A DNA stretch of 64,000 bases from Spartinivicinus poritis. Lineage in GTDB: Bacteria; Pseudomonadota; Gammaproteobacteria; Pseudomonadales; Zooshikellaceae. The stretch is taken from contig NZ_JAPMOU010000007.1 in assembly GCF_028858535.1 (NCBI RefSeq), positions 1-64,000 on the forward strand, given 5' to 3'. The position numbers were made by a program, and so were the translations under genes. The notes below the pieces were generated by a model. The model saw only the letters and a list, made by a program, of their open reading frames with translations, had not been told where the DNA came from and made no database searches. Shown here in pieces: positions 36,369 through 48,436 of the stretch. Each line of letters begins with the position of its first letter. Position 1 is the first letter of the stretch.

Positions 36369-36704
36369 TTAGTCCTTTTTACCTGGCACTGGGGGTAGCG
36401 GAAATTGGGCAATTTTCTCACCTTTCGCTTCACTAATTTTACTTACCCCTTCTTTAGTTACCTCATCAATTCTGATAACAGCCGTCATTGGAATATAGCT
36501 TCGTTTAACTCCTTCAAATTCAGTCTTGAGCTTTTCTTCGCTTGGATCAACCACCACTTGGGATCTTTCGCCAAAAACAAATTCCTCTACTTCAATAAAG
36601 CCATAAAGCTCACTTTGAAAGATTTGCCTTGCATAAACCTCATAGACATGACCTTGGTTAAAAAAAATAACCTTAAAAATCGTATTCGTCATATTGATTA
36701 TCAT
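36369..36704 (-). CDS. DUF1820 family protein
   Basis: A 111-residue soluble protein of the DUF1820 family, found widely in Pseudomonas-like gammaproteobacteria. The N-terminal IFKVIFFNQGHVYEVYARQI is the family signature, and the proline-rich C-terminus (FPLPPVPGKK) is also typical. Function is not known. The frame starts at an ATG at 36704; an ATG four codons in, at 36692, gives a start closer to relatives and is an equally possible choice. It is divergent from miaB. Confidence 0.85.
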   Translation of the reverse strand: MIINMTNTIFKVIFFNQGHVYEVYARQIFQSELYGFIEVEEFVFGERSQVVVDPSEEKLKTEFEGVKRSYIPMTAVIRIDEVTKEGVSKISEAKGEKIAQFPLPPVPGKKD

Positions 36705-37036
36705 CTGCCTTGAAGGTGAGACTACAGGCCTATCGCAGACCCTGTTTTTTGGTGGTGCAAGAATAGCAGAAACTCAAGCCTCATTACATTCTCTTAGTTT
36801 TGCCTTCCTAGCCAGCTAAGTCCCCAGTATCGTCTTTTATAAAGAAGAACCCCAACAAGCTGGCTACTATCTACAGTATGGTTTGCTGGTATCAGGATTT
36901 TAACAAATATTATCCACAGCTATAGGCAATAAGTACTCAGGCAGATATAATGCCCGGTCCGTAATTTTCAACCCTATTGCAATGCTTACTTACCCGCACT
37001 GCAAGTTAATATGTGAAGTTTATTAGGTGTCAATCG
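36705..37036. other. Divergent upstream region of the DUF1820 gene and miaB
   Basis: No gene was seen in this gap. It contains one sequence identical to the DnaA-box consensus (TTATCCACA, 36910-36918) and a possible miaB promoter. A single box does not make an origin. Confidence 0.4.
36923..36951 (+). promoter_or_regulatory. Possible sigma-70 promoter of miaB
   Basis: TATAAT at 36946-36951 is a perfect -10 box. TAGGCA at 36923-36928, 17 bp earlier, matches four of six -35 positions. Transcription would start about 80 bp before the miaB start codon. Prediction by eye only. Confidence 0.45.
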
Positions 37037-38395
37037 ATGGCCAAAAAGCTTTTTATTAAAACCCATGGTTGCCAGATGAATGAGTATGATTCATCTCGCA
37101 TGGCTGACTTATTGGGTGAAAGCCATGCGCTGGAGTTGACCGAAAACCCCGAAGAAGCTGATGTACTTTTGTTAAATACGTGCTCAATTAGAGAAAAAGC
37201 CCAAGAGAAAGTATTTCATCAGCTAGGCCGCTGGCGAGCCTTAAAAGATAAAAATCCTGATTTAGTCATTGGAGTCGGTGGCTGTGTTGCCAGCCAGGAA
37301 GGGAGTGCGATTCAAGATCGAGCCCCCTATGTGGATGTCATCTTTGGCCCCCAAACCCTGCACCGACTACCAGAAATGATTGAAACCAGCCAGGTACAAC
37401 ATGTACCGGTTGTTGATGTCACCTTCCCTGAAATTGAAAAGTTTGATCGCCTGCCAGACCCAAGTGTAGAAGGTGCCTCCGCTTTTGTTTCTATCATGGA
37501 AGGCTGCAGTAAATACTGCACTTTCTGTGTTGTGCCTTATACCCGTGGAGAAGAAGTCAGCCGGCCTTTTAATGATGTAATGGCTGAGTGCGTCCACCTT
37601 GCCGAACAAGGGGTGAGAGAAGTTAATTTATTGGGTCAAAATGTAAATGCTTATCAGGGGCTGAAAGATGATGGTGATACAGCCGATTTAGCAGAGCTGA
37701 TTACCTATATCGCTGCAATTGATGGTATTGACCGGATTCGCTTTACTACCTCTCATCCAGTGGAATTTTCTGACAGTCTAATCAATGTCTATGCTGACGT
37801 ACCTGAATTGGTAAGCCATTTACATTTGCCAGTACAAAGTGGCTCAGATCGAACTCTAGCTGCCATGAAACGTGGGCACACAGTATTGGAGTATAAATCC
37901 AAGCTACGTCGCCTAATGAAAATTCGCCCAGATATCAGCTTGTCTTCTGACTTTATTATTGGCTTCCCAGGCGAAACGGATAAAGACTTTGAAGCCACCA
38001 TGAATCTGATTCAAGAGATTGGCTTTGATACTTCATTTAGTTTTATTTATAGCGCCAGACCAGGCACACCGGCTGCAGACCTGATAGACGACACCCCTGA
38101 AGAAACCAAAAAGCAACGCCTGCAAATTTTACAGCAGCGCATCAACCAAAATGCTCAAGCCATTAGCCGCCGAATGGTAGGCAGTCAGCAGAGAATTTTG
38201 GTAACTGGTTATTCAAAGAAAGACCCTGGCCAGCTTCAAGGCCGCACCGAAAACAACCGAGTGGTTAATTTTCATGCCACTGATCCTCAGTTGATTGGGA
38301 AGTTTGTTGATGTAATTATTACAGAAGCGCTTCCCAATTCGCTAAGAGGCGATATGGTAGGCTCTGAGCTGGATGACAGCACAACCATAAATTAG
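37037..38395 (+). CDS. miaB: tRNA-2-methylthio-N6-dimethylallyladenosine synthase MiaB
   Basis: A 452-residue radical-SAM methylthiotransferase acting on A37 of tRNAs that read codons starting with U. The N-terminal iron-sulfur domain has [19 protein letters not shown] and GGCVA; the radical-SAM cluster is CSKYCTFC near residue 155; a TRAM domain closes the protein. I chose the ATG at 37037 ([12 protein letters not shown]), which follows AGGTG; an in-frame GTG eight codons upstream is less likely. It heads the miaB-ybeZ-ybeY-corC-lnt cluster. Confidence 0.96.
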   Translation: MAKKLFIKTHGCQMNEYDSSRMADLLGESHALELTENPEEADVLLLNTCSIREKAQEKVFHQLGRWRALKDKNPDLVIGVGGCVASQEGSAIQDRAPYVDVIFGPQTLHRLPEMIETSQVQHVPVVDVTFPEIEKFDRLPDPSVEGASAFVSIMEGCSKYCTFCVVPYTRGEEVSRPFNDVMAECVHLAEQGVREVNLLGQNVNAYQGLKDDGDTADLAELITYIAAIDGIDRIRFTTSHPVEFSDSLINVYADVPELVSHLHLPVQSGSDRTLAAMKRGHTVLEYKSKLRRLMKIRPDISLSSDFIIGFPGETDKDFEATMNLIQEIGFDTSFSFIYSARPGTPAADLIDDTPEETKKQRLQILQQRINQNAQAISRRMVGSQQRILVTGYSKKDPGQLQGRTENNRVVNFHATDPQLIGKFVDVIITEALPNSLRGDMVGSELDDSTTIN

Positions 38396-38614
38396 TAGTG
38401 GTTAGCTGACTGTTTCTTACTCTTAGATGGAATCGTTTAACAGCGATTCTCTAAGGGGAAACACAGTGCTTCCAAATTATAAAAGACAAACATAATAACA
38501 AACTTAGCACTCCATATAATCCGGAGTCATACATTGCCTTATCCAATCAATTACCACTAAGCTAACAGTATCAAGGCTGAAAAAGAGGTTAAGCCCCCGA
38601 GGCTGAAAGACATT

Positions 38615-39628
38615 TTGAGCGAACCAACAGAACTTGTTAAGTTTTCACTTGAACCCCACGATTCTAAAAGCTTTGCCAATTTATGCGGACAATTTGATGA
38701 ACATCTAAAGCAAATAGAACAACGTCTAAGCATTCGCATCCGCAACCGCGGCAACCAATTCGAAGTTGAAGGCGAGCACAACTGCATTCTTGCTGCCGAA
38801 GAAATCCTTAAGCGACTCTATCGAGAGAGCTGTAATGGCACAGAGCTAAGTCCCGATATTGTTCACCTTTATCTTCAAGAGTCAGGTGTAGAAGCCCTTT
38901 ATGAAGGCAACGACTCTGAACGTCAGCAGCAAGTTGTGATTAAAACCCGCAAAGCGCTGATTAAACCAAGAGGCCCCAACCAGCAAACATACGTCAAAAC
39001 CATCCAAAATAATGATATCAATTTTGGCATCGGCCCTGCTGGTACAGGTAAAACCTACTTAGCTGTTGCCTGTGCTGTTGCAGCCTTAGAGCAAGAAATG
39101 GTAAGACGTATCCTGTTAGTAAGGCCTGCTGTAGAAGCTGGTGAAAAGCTAGGATTCCTGCCCGGTGACCTAAGCCAGAAAATCGACCCTTATTTACGCC
39201 CACTTTATGATGCGCTGTATGAGATGATGGGTTTTGAGCAAGTAGAAAAGCTGATTGAGAAAAATGTCATTGAAGTAGCCCCTCTTGCTTACATGCGAGG
39301 CAGAACGCTCAATAATTCATTTATTATTCTTGATGAAAGCCAAAATACGACTGTAGAACAAATGAAAATGTTCTTAACTCGAATTGGCTTTGGCTCAACG
39401 GCCGTCATTACTGGTGACACCACTCAAGTCGACTTACCCAAAGGCACTAAATCTGGACTGAAGCACTCTATAGAAGTCCTTAAAGAGGTCAAAGGTATTG
39501 GCCTAACTTACTTCAAACCTAAAGATGTTGTCAGGCATCCCCTTGTTCAACGCATCGTGGAAGCTTATGAGCGACATGACAATCAAAAACATAAACGACA
39601 ACAAGCTGAAGAAGTAAGCAAGTCATGA
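38615..39628 (+). CDS. ybeZ: PhoH-like ATPase YbeZ
   Basis: A 337-residue PhoH-family ATPase thought to act with YbeY in RNA/ribosome maturation. It has an N-terminal KH-like region (about 1-90) with FANLCGQFDEHLKQIEQRL, Walker A GPAGTGKT near 133, and Walker B FIILDESQNT. The start is a TTG at 38615: it gives the usual family N-terminus (EPTELVKFSLEP), and no ATG is available before the conserved region. GAGG lies about 13 bp upstream, so initiation may be inefficient. Its stop overlaps the ybeY start (ATGA). Confidence 0.92.
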   Translation: MSEPTELVKFSLEPHDSKSFANLCGQFDEHLKQIEQRLSIRIRNRGNQFEVEGEHNCILAAEEILKRLYRESCNGTELSPDIVHLYLQESGVEALYEGNDSERQQQVVIKTRKALIKPRGPNQQTYVKTIQNNDINFGIGPAGTGKTYLAVACAVAALEQEMVRRILLVRPAVEAGEKLGFLPGDLSQKIDPYLRPLYDALYEMMGFEQVEKLIEKNVIEVAPLAYMRGRTLNNSFIILDESQNTTVEQMKMFLTRIGFGSTAVITGDTTQVDLPKGTKSGLKHSIEVLKEVKGIGLTYFKPKDVVRHPLVQRIVEAYERHDNQKHKRQQAEEVSKS

Positions 39629-40089
39629 GTGTTTCTGTCGATATTCAAATAGCCTCAGAATGTCAAGGCATCCCACCCTCAGAGCAGTTTACTCAGTGGG
39701 CGACAGCTGCAGTTTATGGCCATAAAGCAATTGCTGAGCTTAGTATTCGAGTCGTAGATGAAACAGAGAGCGCAGAGTTGAATTTTGCTTACCGTCAAAA
39801 GCATGGTCCTACTAATGTGTTATCGTTTCCAGCAGAACTGCCTGAGGCTGTTGAGTTACCATTGCTAGGTGACTTAGCTATATGCGCACCTGTTGTATTT
39901 CGTGAAGCAGCTGAGCAAAATAAGTCATTAGAAGCCCATTGGGCTCATATGGTGATACATGGCACCTTGCATCTTTTAGGGTTTGACCATATTAATGATA
40001 AAGACGCCGAAATCATGGAATCCCTTGAGACCAAGATTTTAATGGAATTAGATTACCCCAATCCCTACCAACCTAGTGAGTCCTTATAG
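39625..40089 (+). CDS. ybeY: Endoribonuclease YbeY
   Basis: A 154-residue zinc-dependent RNase involved in 16S rRNA 3'-end maturation and ribosome quality control. The metal-binding signature HGTLHLLGFDH is at about residue 112, with TNVLSFP upstream. It overlaps the end of ybeZ by four bases, which implies coupled translation. The downstream corC start lies 13 bp after its stop. Confidence 0.96.
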   Translation: MSVSVDIQIASECQGIPPSEQFTQWATAAVYGHKAIAELSIRVVDETESAELNFAYRQKHGPTNVLSFPAELPEAVELPLLGDLAICAPVVFREAAEQNKSLEAHWAHMVIHGTLHLLGFDHINDKDAEIMESLETKILMELDYPNPYQPSESL

Positions 40090-40102
40090 AGTAAATGGAG
40101 TC

Positions 40103-40939
40103 ATGAGCGACGATCGATCGAGTTCAGGTCATCACCAAAAAACCTGGTTAGATAAAATTACCCAAGCCTTTTCAGGCGACCCTCGCAACCGCACAGAGCT
40201 GCTGGAACAATTACGAGAAGCAGAAACCAATGAAGTGCTCGATGCAGAGTCTCTTAGCATCATTGAAGGAGCCTTTCAGGTCTCTGAAATGCAAGTAAGA
40301 GAGATAATGATCCCCCGAGCCCAAATGGTGTGTGTCAGTGTGGACCAATCTCCCCAGCAATTTCTCCCCAAAGTCATCAGCAGCGCCCACTCCCGCTATC
40401 CAGTTATTGGCGAGAGCAAAGATGATGTGTTGGGCATTTTGCTGGCAAAAGACCTTTTGCCTCTTGCTTTAGCTCCTGATAAACACTTCGATATCAAAAG
40501 CCTGCTTCGCCCTGCAGCGGTTGTACCGGAGAGTAAGCGCCTAAACGTATTACTCAATGAATTCCGCTCCACTCGCAATCATATGGCAATAGTGGTAGAC
40601 GAATATGGTGGCACAGCTGGTTTGGTCACCATTGAAGATGTGTTAGAGCAAATTGTAGGTGATATCGAAGACGAGCATGATGTTGAGGAAGACACCAATA
40701 TCAAGCCAATGCAAGATGGTCACTTTATTGTTAAAGCACTTACGCCAATTGATGACTTTAACGAACACTTTCACTCGTCATTCAGCGACAAGGAGTTCGA
40801 CACCATTGGCGGTATCGTAATGCATAGCTTTGGCCACATGCCAAAGCGCAGCGAAACGGTCAATATAGAAGGCTTCCAGTTTCAGGTTCTCCATGCAGAT
40901 AGTCGCCGAATTCGACTATTACGAGTAACCCCCGCTTAG
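40103..40939 (+). CDS. corC: CorC/HlyC-family transporter-associated protein with paired CBS domains
   Basis: A 278-residue cytoplasmic protein (YbeX/CorC) linked to magnesium and cobalt efflux and, more recently, to ribosome-related stress. It has two CBS domains (about 60-190: VREIMIPRAQMVCVS and the HMAIVVDEYGG segment) and a C-terminal CorC_HlyC domain with FNEHFHSSF and TIGGIVM. I chose the ATG at 40103 (MSDDRSS); an in-frame GTG at 40076 would overlap ybeY. It is normally followed by lnt, as here. Confidence 0.94.
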   Translation: MSDDRSSSGHHQKTWLDKITQAFSGDPRNRTELLEQLREAETNEVLDAESLSIIEGAFQVSEMQVREIMIPRAQMVCVSVDQSPQQFLPKVISSAHSRYPVIGESKDDVLGILLAKDLLPLALAPDKHFDIKSLLRPAAVVPESKRLNVLLNEFRSTRNHMAIVVDEYGGTAGLVTIEDVLEQIVGDIEDEHDVEEDTNIKPMQDGHFIVKALTPIDDFNEHFHSSFSDKEFDTIGGIVMHSFGHMPKRSETVNIEGFQFQVLHADSRRIRLLRVTPA

Positions 40940-40966
40940 CCTTAATTTTTTGTGAGTGGCTTTGTA

Positions 40967-40995
40967 AGACCAGCTTAGAAGCTCTAAGCTGGTCT
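40967..40995. other. Hairpin between corC and lnt
   Basis: A 13-bp perfect stem (AGACCAGCTTAGA and its complement) around a three-base loop. No T run follows on either strand, so it is not a standard terminator. It may slow transcription or protect the 3' end of the corC message. Confidence 0.6.
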
Positions 40996-41066
40996 GAATA
41001 ATATTGACGCACACCTCTCTCACCGATAACAATACCTGCCTCACTCAGCAAAACCCCTAATAGCCA

Positions 41067-42647
41067 ATGAACAAATCCACTCCCTGGCCTGGCCATATTC
41101 TCACACTCATTGCAGGAGCCATTTATCCACTTGGCTTCAGCCCTTTTAACTGGTGGCCAATCACACTATTAGCATTAGTATTACTCATACCGTTATTGCG
41201 CCAATCTACAATCAAAACCACTGCTTTGCGAGGCTGGCTGTTTGGTCTAGGCATGTATGGCACAGGGGTATCCTGGGTGTATGTCAGTATTAATCAGTTT
41301 GGTAATGCTCACCCTATTCTGGCTGGATTTCTGACCTTATTATTTGTCGCATTTATTGCTGCGTTATTTGCTGTACCTCAAGCCCTTTTATACCGTTTTC
41401 TGAGCCGAAACTTTGTTGCCAATGCTGTTGTTACCGGGCTGGCTTTTACCACTAGCTGGCTATTAGTGGAGTGGGCAAAAACCTGGCTACTAACTGGCTT
41501 TCCTTGGCTCTTAGCGGGTTACAGTTTAACTGATAGCTTTGTAAGAGGCTTGGCCCCTATATTTGGCGTGCTATCCCTCAGCTTAGCTTTATTATCCAGC
41601 GCCTGGCTGATCTGGCAGCTATGGTTCACTGCCAGCGAAAAACTTAAAGCAAACCAAAAAGTCAGCTGGTCTCTAAACGTAGCTCCACTTATTTTAACCA
41701 TTGGCTTGTGGAGTAGCGGCTGGCTAGCTCAGACTACCAGCTGGACTTCTCCTAAGTCACAACCACCACTCCAGGTGGCGGCAGTACAAGCCAACATCCC
41801 TCAAACGCTCAAATGGAATCCTAACTATGTAAAAACCACCATAGAGCGCTATTTAACGTTGAGTGAAAAGCACTGGAATGCTGATTTATTGGTCTGGTCT
41901 GAAAATGCCATACCTGTTTTATACCCACGGGCACAGCGCTTATTAGAAAGCCTGACCAAGCAAGCTAAAGACACCAATACCACATTAATTACTGGGATTC
42001 CATTTATCGAAAACACACCGGATAATCACCGTTATTTTAATGGCGTCTTAGCCATCAGCAATCAAGAAACACGGTACCATAAACAAAAGCTGGTTCCCTT
42101 TGGTGAATATGTACCATTAGAGTCCTGGCTGCGTGGCTTAATTTCTTTTTTTGACTTACCTATGTCTAGCTTCTCCAAAGGCGAGGCTAGCCAACCACCA
42201 CTACAAGGCATTAACAATACAACAATTGCTCCCTTTATTTGTTATGAAGTCGTTTATCCTGATTTTGTTGCTAAAAATGCCGCAACAGATGTATTAATCA
42301 CAATCAGCAATGACACCTGGTTTGGGGACTCGATCGGCCCCCATCAACATTTTCAAATGGCTAGGATGAGGGCTCTAGAGACTCAACGTTATTTAATTCG
42401 TGCCACTAATGATGGTATTACCGCCATCATCAATCCTGCTGGCAAAGCTGTTAAACAGCTCCCTCAATTTGATCAGGGTGTATTGATAGGTGAAGTAAAA
42501 GCAATGGCAGGAAAAACACCATTCATGCAGTGGCAAAGCTGGCCAATTATCATTTTGACATTAGTGATTATGGCTGGGCTATTAGCTTTCCGGCAGATTA
42601 CCCTTCATGAAGTGTATACCAAGCAGAAAGTTAATCATGCTAGCTAA
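41067..42647 (+). CDS. lnt: Apolipoprotein N-acyltransferase
   Basis: A 526-residue inner-membrane enzyme that adds the third acyl chain to lipoproteins. Six to seven membrane helices fill the first ~220 residues and one closes the protein. The nitrilase-like periplasmic domain has the triad: glutamate in WSENAIPVL, lysine in KQKLVPFGEYVPLE and cysteine in FICYEVVYPD. It serves the lipoproteins of the window (LptE, RlpA). Its stop overlaps the convergent DUF218 gene by four bases. Confidence 0.95.
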   Translation: MNKSTPWPGHILTLIAGAIYPLGFSPFNWWPITLLALVLLIPLLRQSTIKTTALRGWLFGLGMYGTGVSWVYVSINQFGNAHPILAGFLTLLFVAFIAALFAVPQALLYRFLSRNFVANAVVTGLAFTTSWLLVEWAKTWLLTGFPWLLAGYSLTDSFVRGLAPIFGVLSLSLALLSSAWLIWQLWFTASEKLKANQKVSWSLNVAPLILTIGLWSSGWLAQTTSWTSPKSQPPLQVAAVQANIPQTLKWNPNYVKTTIERYLTLSEKHWNADLLVWSENAIPVLYPRAQRLLESLTKQAKDTNTTLITGIPFIENTPDNHRYFNGVLAISNQETRYHKQKLVPFGEYVPLESWLRGLISFFDLPMSSFSKGEASQPPLQGINNTTIAPFICYEVVYPDFVAKNAATDVLITISNDTWFGDSIGPHQHFQMARMRALETQRYLIRATNDGITAIINPAGKAVKQLPQFDQGVLIGEVKAMAGKTPFMQWQSWPIIILTLVIMAGLLAFRQITLHEVYTKQKVNHAS

Positions 42648-43399
42648 AAATAAACCAGCCTATACCACAGTATTCCTATATACTCATGCAGTGCATAGGT
42701 TGATTTACTTAGCGCACTAACACTAGGTATAAAGCCCAAAGCAACAGGCAAGCTATCACTGGTAAAACGGGTAGGTGCAGGAATTACCGTAAAGCCTGCT
42801 TGTTCAAAACAGGCTTTTGCTCGTTTCATATGCCAAGCATGAGTTACTAGTAAAATAGTCGATACTTCGTTACCAAACTCTCGCCCTGAATTAATGGCAT
42901 TTTCCCAGGTATTGCGGCTGTTTCCTTCTTGCCAACGGGTAATAATGTGAAAATATTCAAGGAAATAGCGACTCATTATACTGGCTTCGCTTTCCATTTC
43001 AGGATCAAAAACAGACCCACCGGCCACCGCCAGTGGCAACTGTAGCTGCTTAACTAAGTGTGCAGCATACAGCATTCTTTCAAGCCCAAACGCTGATGGC
43101 GCATCTTTCCCTGAAAACTCTACTGCCTGGGCATGTCGTCCAGCACCAAGTACTACAATAGCCTCTGCATGAGGCTGGCTATTATCACTTATGCCTAATG
43201 GCTGAAAGTCAGCTTCGAGATGTTGCAACAGCTTATTGGCTACAAATGGGGTCGCCAAACAATAGGTAAGCAAAAATGTAAAAACCAATAAAAGCAAAGC
43301 CATCGTACGCCGCTTAAACCACAACACCCCTACGAACAACAACAAGACTAAATTGATGCCAGGAGGTAGCACCAATAACTTAATCATGGTGTGTAACAT
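42644..43399 (-). CDS. YdcF/ElyC-type DUF218 envelope protein
   Basis: A 251-residue protein with two N-terminal membrane helices (about 8-26 and 30-52) and a DUF218 domain facing the periplasm (about 75-245). Family motifs are AEAIVVLGAGRH, EASIMSRYFLEY, NTWENAINSGREF and LVTHAWHMKRAKACFEQAGF. ElyC, a relative, affects use of the undecaprenyl phosphate carrier in wall synthesis; whether this protein has the same role is not shown. It is convergent with lnt. Confidence 0.88.
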   Translation of the reverse strand: MLHTMIKLLVLPPGINLVLLLFVGVLWFKRRTMALLLLVFTFLLTYCLATPFVANKLLQHLEADFQPLGISDNSQPHAEAIVVLGAGRHAQAVEFSGKDAPSAFGLERMLYAAHLVKQLQLPLAVAGGSVFDPEMESEASIMSRYFLEYFHIITRWQEGNSRNTWENAINSGREFGNEVSTILLVTHAWHMKRAKACFEQAGFTVIPAPTRFTSDSLPVALGFIPSVSALSKSTYALHEYIGILWYRLVYF

Positions 43400-43540
43400 T
43401 TAATATTAGATCCAAAAAGTCGTCTTATTGGGAAAATATACTTAGCCTAAATACCCGAAGCCTAAGCAATGCTCGGGCAAGCCTCTTACTTACTACTTAT
43501 GCAGTGTAAAAGGCTTCACTATAGAAAATAAATATTATTT

Positions 43541-43849
43541 TTACTTTAAAAACCGACAAATCAAGCTGGCATCTTTACGAAAATAAGCACTGACAATTTC
43601 CAGCTCATTATGAGACAGGTCAGGTATCTCCACCACCTCGGAAGGCTTTTGATCAGGTTTATCAACCGCTTGCCATTGCCGGGTCTGATAACCTTGCAGG
43701 GTTTTTTCTAAGGAGTCAATCAGGTGGTCATATGTTGCTTGTTTGGTTTCAGGCGTTTGCTCATTACTAGCGGGCACCACTGACTGTAACTGTTGTGGTT
43801 CATTATGCGGGTATAAAACTCCGTTATCCCAAACCAAATGTAATTTCAT
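43541..43849 (-). CDS. Small hypothetical protein
   Basis: A 102-residue soluble protein that I do not recognise. The N-terminus (KLHLVWDNGVLYPHNEP) suggests a short beta segment, and the rest is polar and partly helical, ending RKDASLICRFLK. No signal peptide, membrane helix or metal motif is visible. It sits alone between the DUF218 gene and leuS. The frame is open and the composition is protein-like, but support is limited. Confidence 0.45.
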   Translation of the reverse strand: MKLHLVWDNGVLYPHNEPQQLQSVVPASNEQTPETKQATYDHLIDSLEKTLQGYQTRQWQAVDKPDQKPSEVVEIPDLSHNELEIVSAYFRKDASLICRFLK

Positions 43850-44094
43850 TATCCATCCCAGCTCATCATGAGCATTTATTCTATACAGCCCTATTTACTG
43901 CGGAGTTACAAAAAATAAGTGATAAACCTTTCTTCAGTGGTAATCCTAAGAAACAACACACTAACGAAAATTTGGTTGCTACCATCCTCTTTTTCACAAT
44001 TTACTTAATATAAGGTTAGACTATGAATCAGCACTACCCGTTATCTTCTGTCTAATGTATCCTACGCTGTTTAGACTTTATCACTATTTGTTAG

Positions 44095-46731
<2,637 letters not shown>

Positions 46732-46758
46732 GCCGACCTGTTTATTTAGGAGTGAGCT

Positions 46759-47334
46759 ATGCGGATTACCCTGAACAACCTGTTAGGGAAAGCATTAATA
46801 ACAGTGATAGCAGCTACTTTAATGACGGGCTGTGGCTTTCAACTAAGAGGCTTAGTTGAAGTAGCACCACTACTGTCTACCTTAAAAGTAACTACCCCTG
46901 ATAATTACAGTCAGTTTAGTCGCAAGCTCGTCCATAGCCTGGAAGCTAATAATATCAGTGTGTCTGACCAAGCTCCCTATACACTTAAAGTGCTTAGCAA
47001 CGAGCAAGAAAGAAAAGTGGCAAGCTTTTCTGGTAATGCTCAAGCAGCAGAATATCGGGTAAGAGTGACCAATAAATACCAGCTGGAAAATCGCTCTGGA
47101 CTGGTCATTATTGGCCCATTCAAAGCACAAGCAGAACGAGTATTTCTTCATGAGCCTAATAACGCAGCTGCTTCAGCAAGTGAAGAAAGACTTATTACAG
47201 AAGAATTGGATAAAGATATTATCCGTCAAATTCAGCTACGCTTAGCCGCACTCAGCAACACAGATATAGAAAATGCAGAAGCAGAAGCCGAGGCAAAAAA
47301 ACTAGCAGAAGAGAAAAAAAAGCAGCCTTTATAA
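46759..47334 (+). CDS. lptE: LPS-assembly lipoprotein LptE
   Basis: A 191-residue outer-membrane lipoprotein that plugs LptD in lipopolysaccharide export. A signal peptide ends in the lipobox TGC (MTGCGFQLRG, cysteine near residue 25). The mature part has the family pattern VEVAPLLSTLKV and EYRVRVTNKYQL. The C-terminus is a charged EAEAEAKKLAEEKKK tail, longer than in E. coli. Good AGGAG seven bases before the ATG. It lies between leuS and holA, its standard place. Confidence 0.93.
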   Translation: MRITLNNLLGKALITVIAATLMTGCGFQLRGLVEVAPLLSTLKVTTPDNYSQFSRKLVHSLEANNISVSDQAPYTLKVLSNEQERKVASFSGNAQAAEYRVRVTNKYQLENRSGLVIIGPFKAQAERVFLHEPNNAAASASEERLITEELDKDIIRQIQLRLAALSNTDIENAEAEAEAKKLAEEKKKQPL

Positions 47335-47379
47335 ATCAACCTTTTTGGCCTGGTAATATATCAGGCCTACAGTCCTGCC

Positions 47380-48393
47380 ATGAAAATTCGTCTTGATCAA
47401 TTACCTTCCCATTTAAACCCCCTTAAACCTATTTACCTGATAGCCAGTGATGAGCCTTTACAGCAAATAGAAGCCGTTGACCAGGTTCGCGCAGCTGCCC
47501 GTCATCAGGGCTTTACCGAGAGAGTATTATTTCATGCTGAAGCAGGCTTTGACTGGGACTTGTTACTTGAGTCAGCCAATGCACTATCATTATTTGCTGA
47601 TAGAAAATTAATAGAATTGAGAATCCCTAACGGCAAGCCAGGAGAAAAAGGCAATAAAGCAATTGAAGCCTATTGCCAAAATCCTTCCCCTGACAATATT
47701 TTATTAATTATTACGCCTAAGCTTGAAGGCGCTATTCAACGCAGTAAGTGGTTCAAAAAACTCGACCAAATAGGTATTTTCCTGCCTATTTGGCCAGTTG
47801 AGCCCAGTCGCTTACCAAACTGGTTGAAACAGCGATTTCAACAAGCAGGCCTGTCAGCCTCCCCAGAAGCGATTGAACTGCTGACAGATCGCATTGAAGG
47901 GAATTTACTAGCTGCTTCTCAAGAAATAGAGAAACTAAAGCTGTTAGCTATAGATGGCAAAGTCACTGCAGCCCATATTACTGACTCAGTATCAGATAGC
48001 GCTCGTTATGATGTCTTTGGGCTGGTTGATGCGGCACTACAGGGTGATATACGACACTGCCTAAGAATTATTTCAGGGTTAAAAGCTGAAGCGTCAGAGA
48101 CCACCCTTATTTTATGGGCTTTAACCAGAGAAATTCGCAACCTATCAGAATTTAGTTACTTAATACACCAAGGAAACCCAACTGATCAGGTATGTAAACA
48201 ATTAAAAATCTGGCCAAAACGCAAGCCTCTCGTACAACAAGCAGCTCGACGCCACAGAGAAAAAGACTTCCGCTCAATGCTACAACATGCTGCCAACATT
48301 GATACGGCAATTAAAGGACTAGCTAAAGAAAATATTTGGGATGAGTTAACTCAACTAACACTGAAATTAGCGGGAGTTCCGACTCAAATATAG
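47380..48393 (+). CDS. holA: DNA polymerase III delta subunit
   Basis: A 337-residue clamp-loader subunit that opens the beta clamp. Family features: MKIRLDQLPSHL start, IYLIASDEPLQQIEAVDQVR, the IELRIPNGKPGEKG segment, WPVEPSRLPNWLKQR and the VDAALQGD / ILWALTREIR region of the C-terminal collar domain. It follows lptE by 45 bp and is closed by a terminator shared with lipA. Confidence 0.95.
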   Translation: MKIRLDQLPSHLNPLKPIYLIASDEPLQQIEAVDQVRAAARHQGFTERVLFHAEAGFDWDLLLESANALSLFADRKLIELRIPNGKPGEKGNKAIEAYCQNPSPDNILLIITPKLEGAIQRSKWFKKLDQIGIFLPIWPVEPSRLPNWLKQRFQQAGLSASPEAIELLTDRIEGNLLAASQEIEKLKLLAIDGKVTAAHITDSVSDSARYDVFGLVDAALQGDIRHCLRIISGLKAEASETTLILWALTREIRNLSEFSYLIHQGNPTDQVCKQLKIWPKRKPLVQQAARRHREKDFRSMLQHAANIDTAIKGLAKENIWDELTQLTLKLAGVPTQI

Positions 48394-48399
48394 AACATT

Positions 48400-48430
48400 A
48401 AAGCCCTCCAAAAGATCTATGAGGGCTTTA
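48400..48430. terminator. Terminator between convergent holA and lipA
   Basis: A 9-bp stem AAAGCCCTC/GAGGGCTTT with a 12-base loop, lying 6 bp from each gene end. The flanking T run is short in both directions. Confidence 0.75.
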
Positions 48431-48436
48431 TATAAA

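Noticed and set aside
36910-36918. Perfect DnaA-box sequence TTATCCACA upstream of miaB
   Set aside because: Only one copy was seen, with no AT-rich unwinding region or neighbouring dnaA/dnaN/gidA genes. It does not support an origin.
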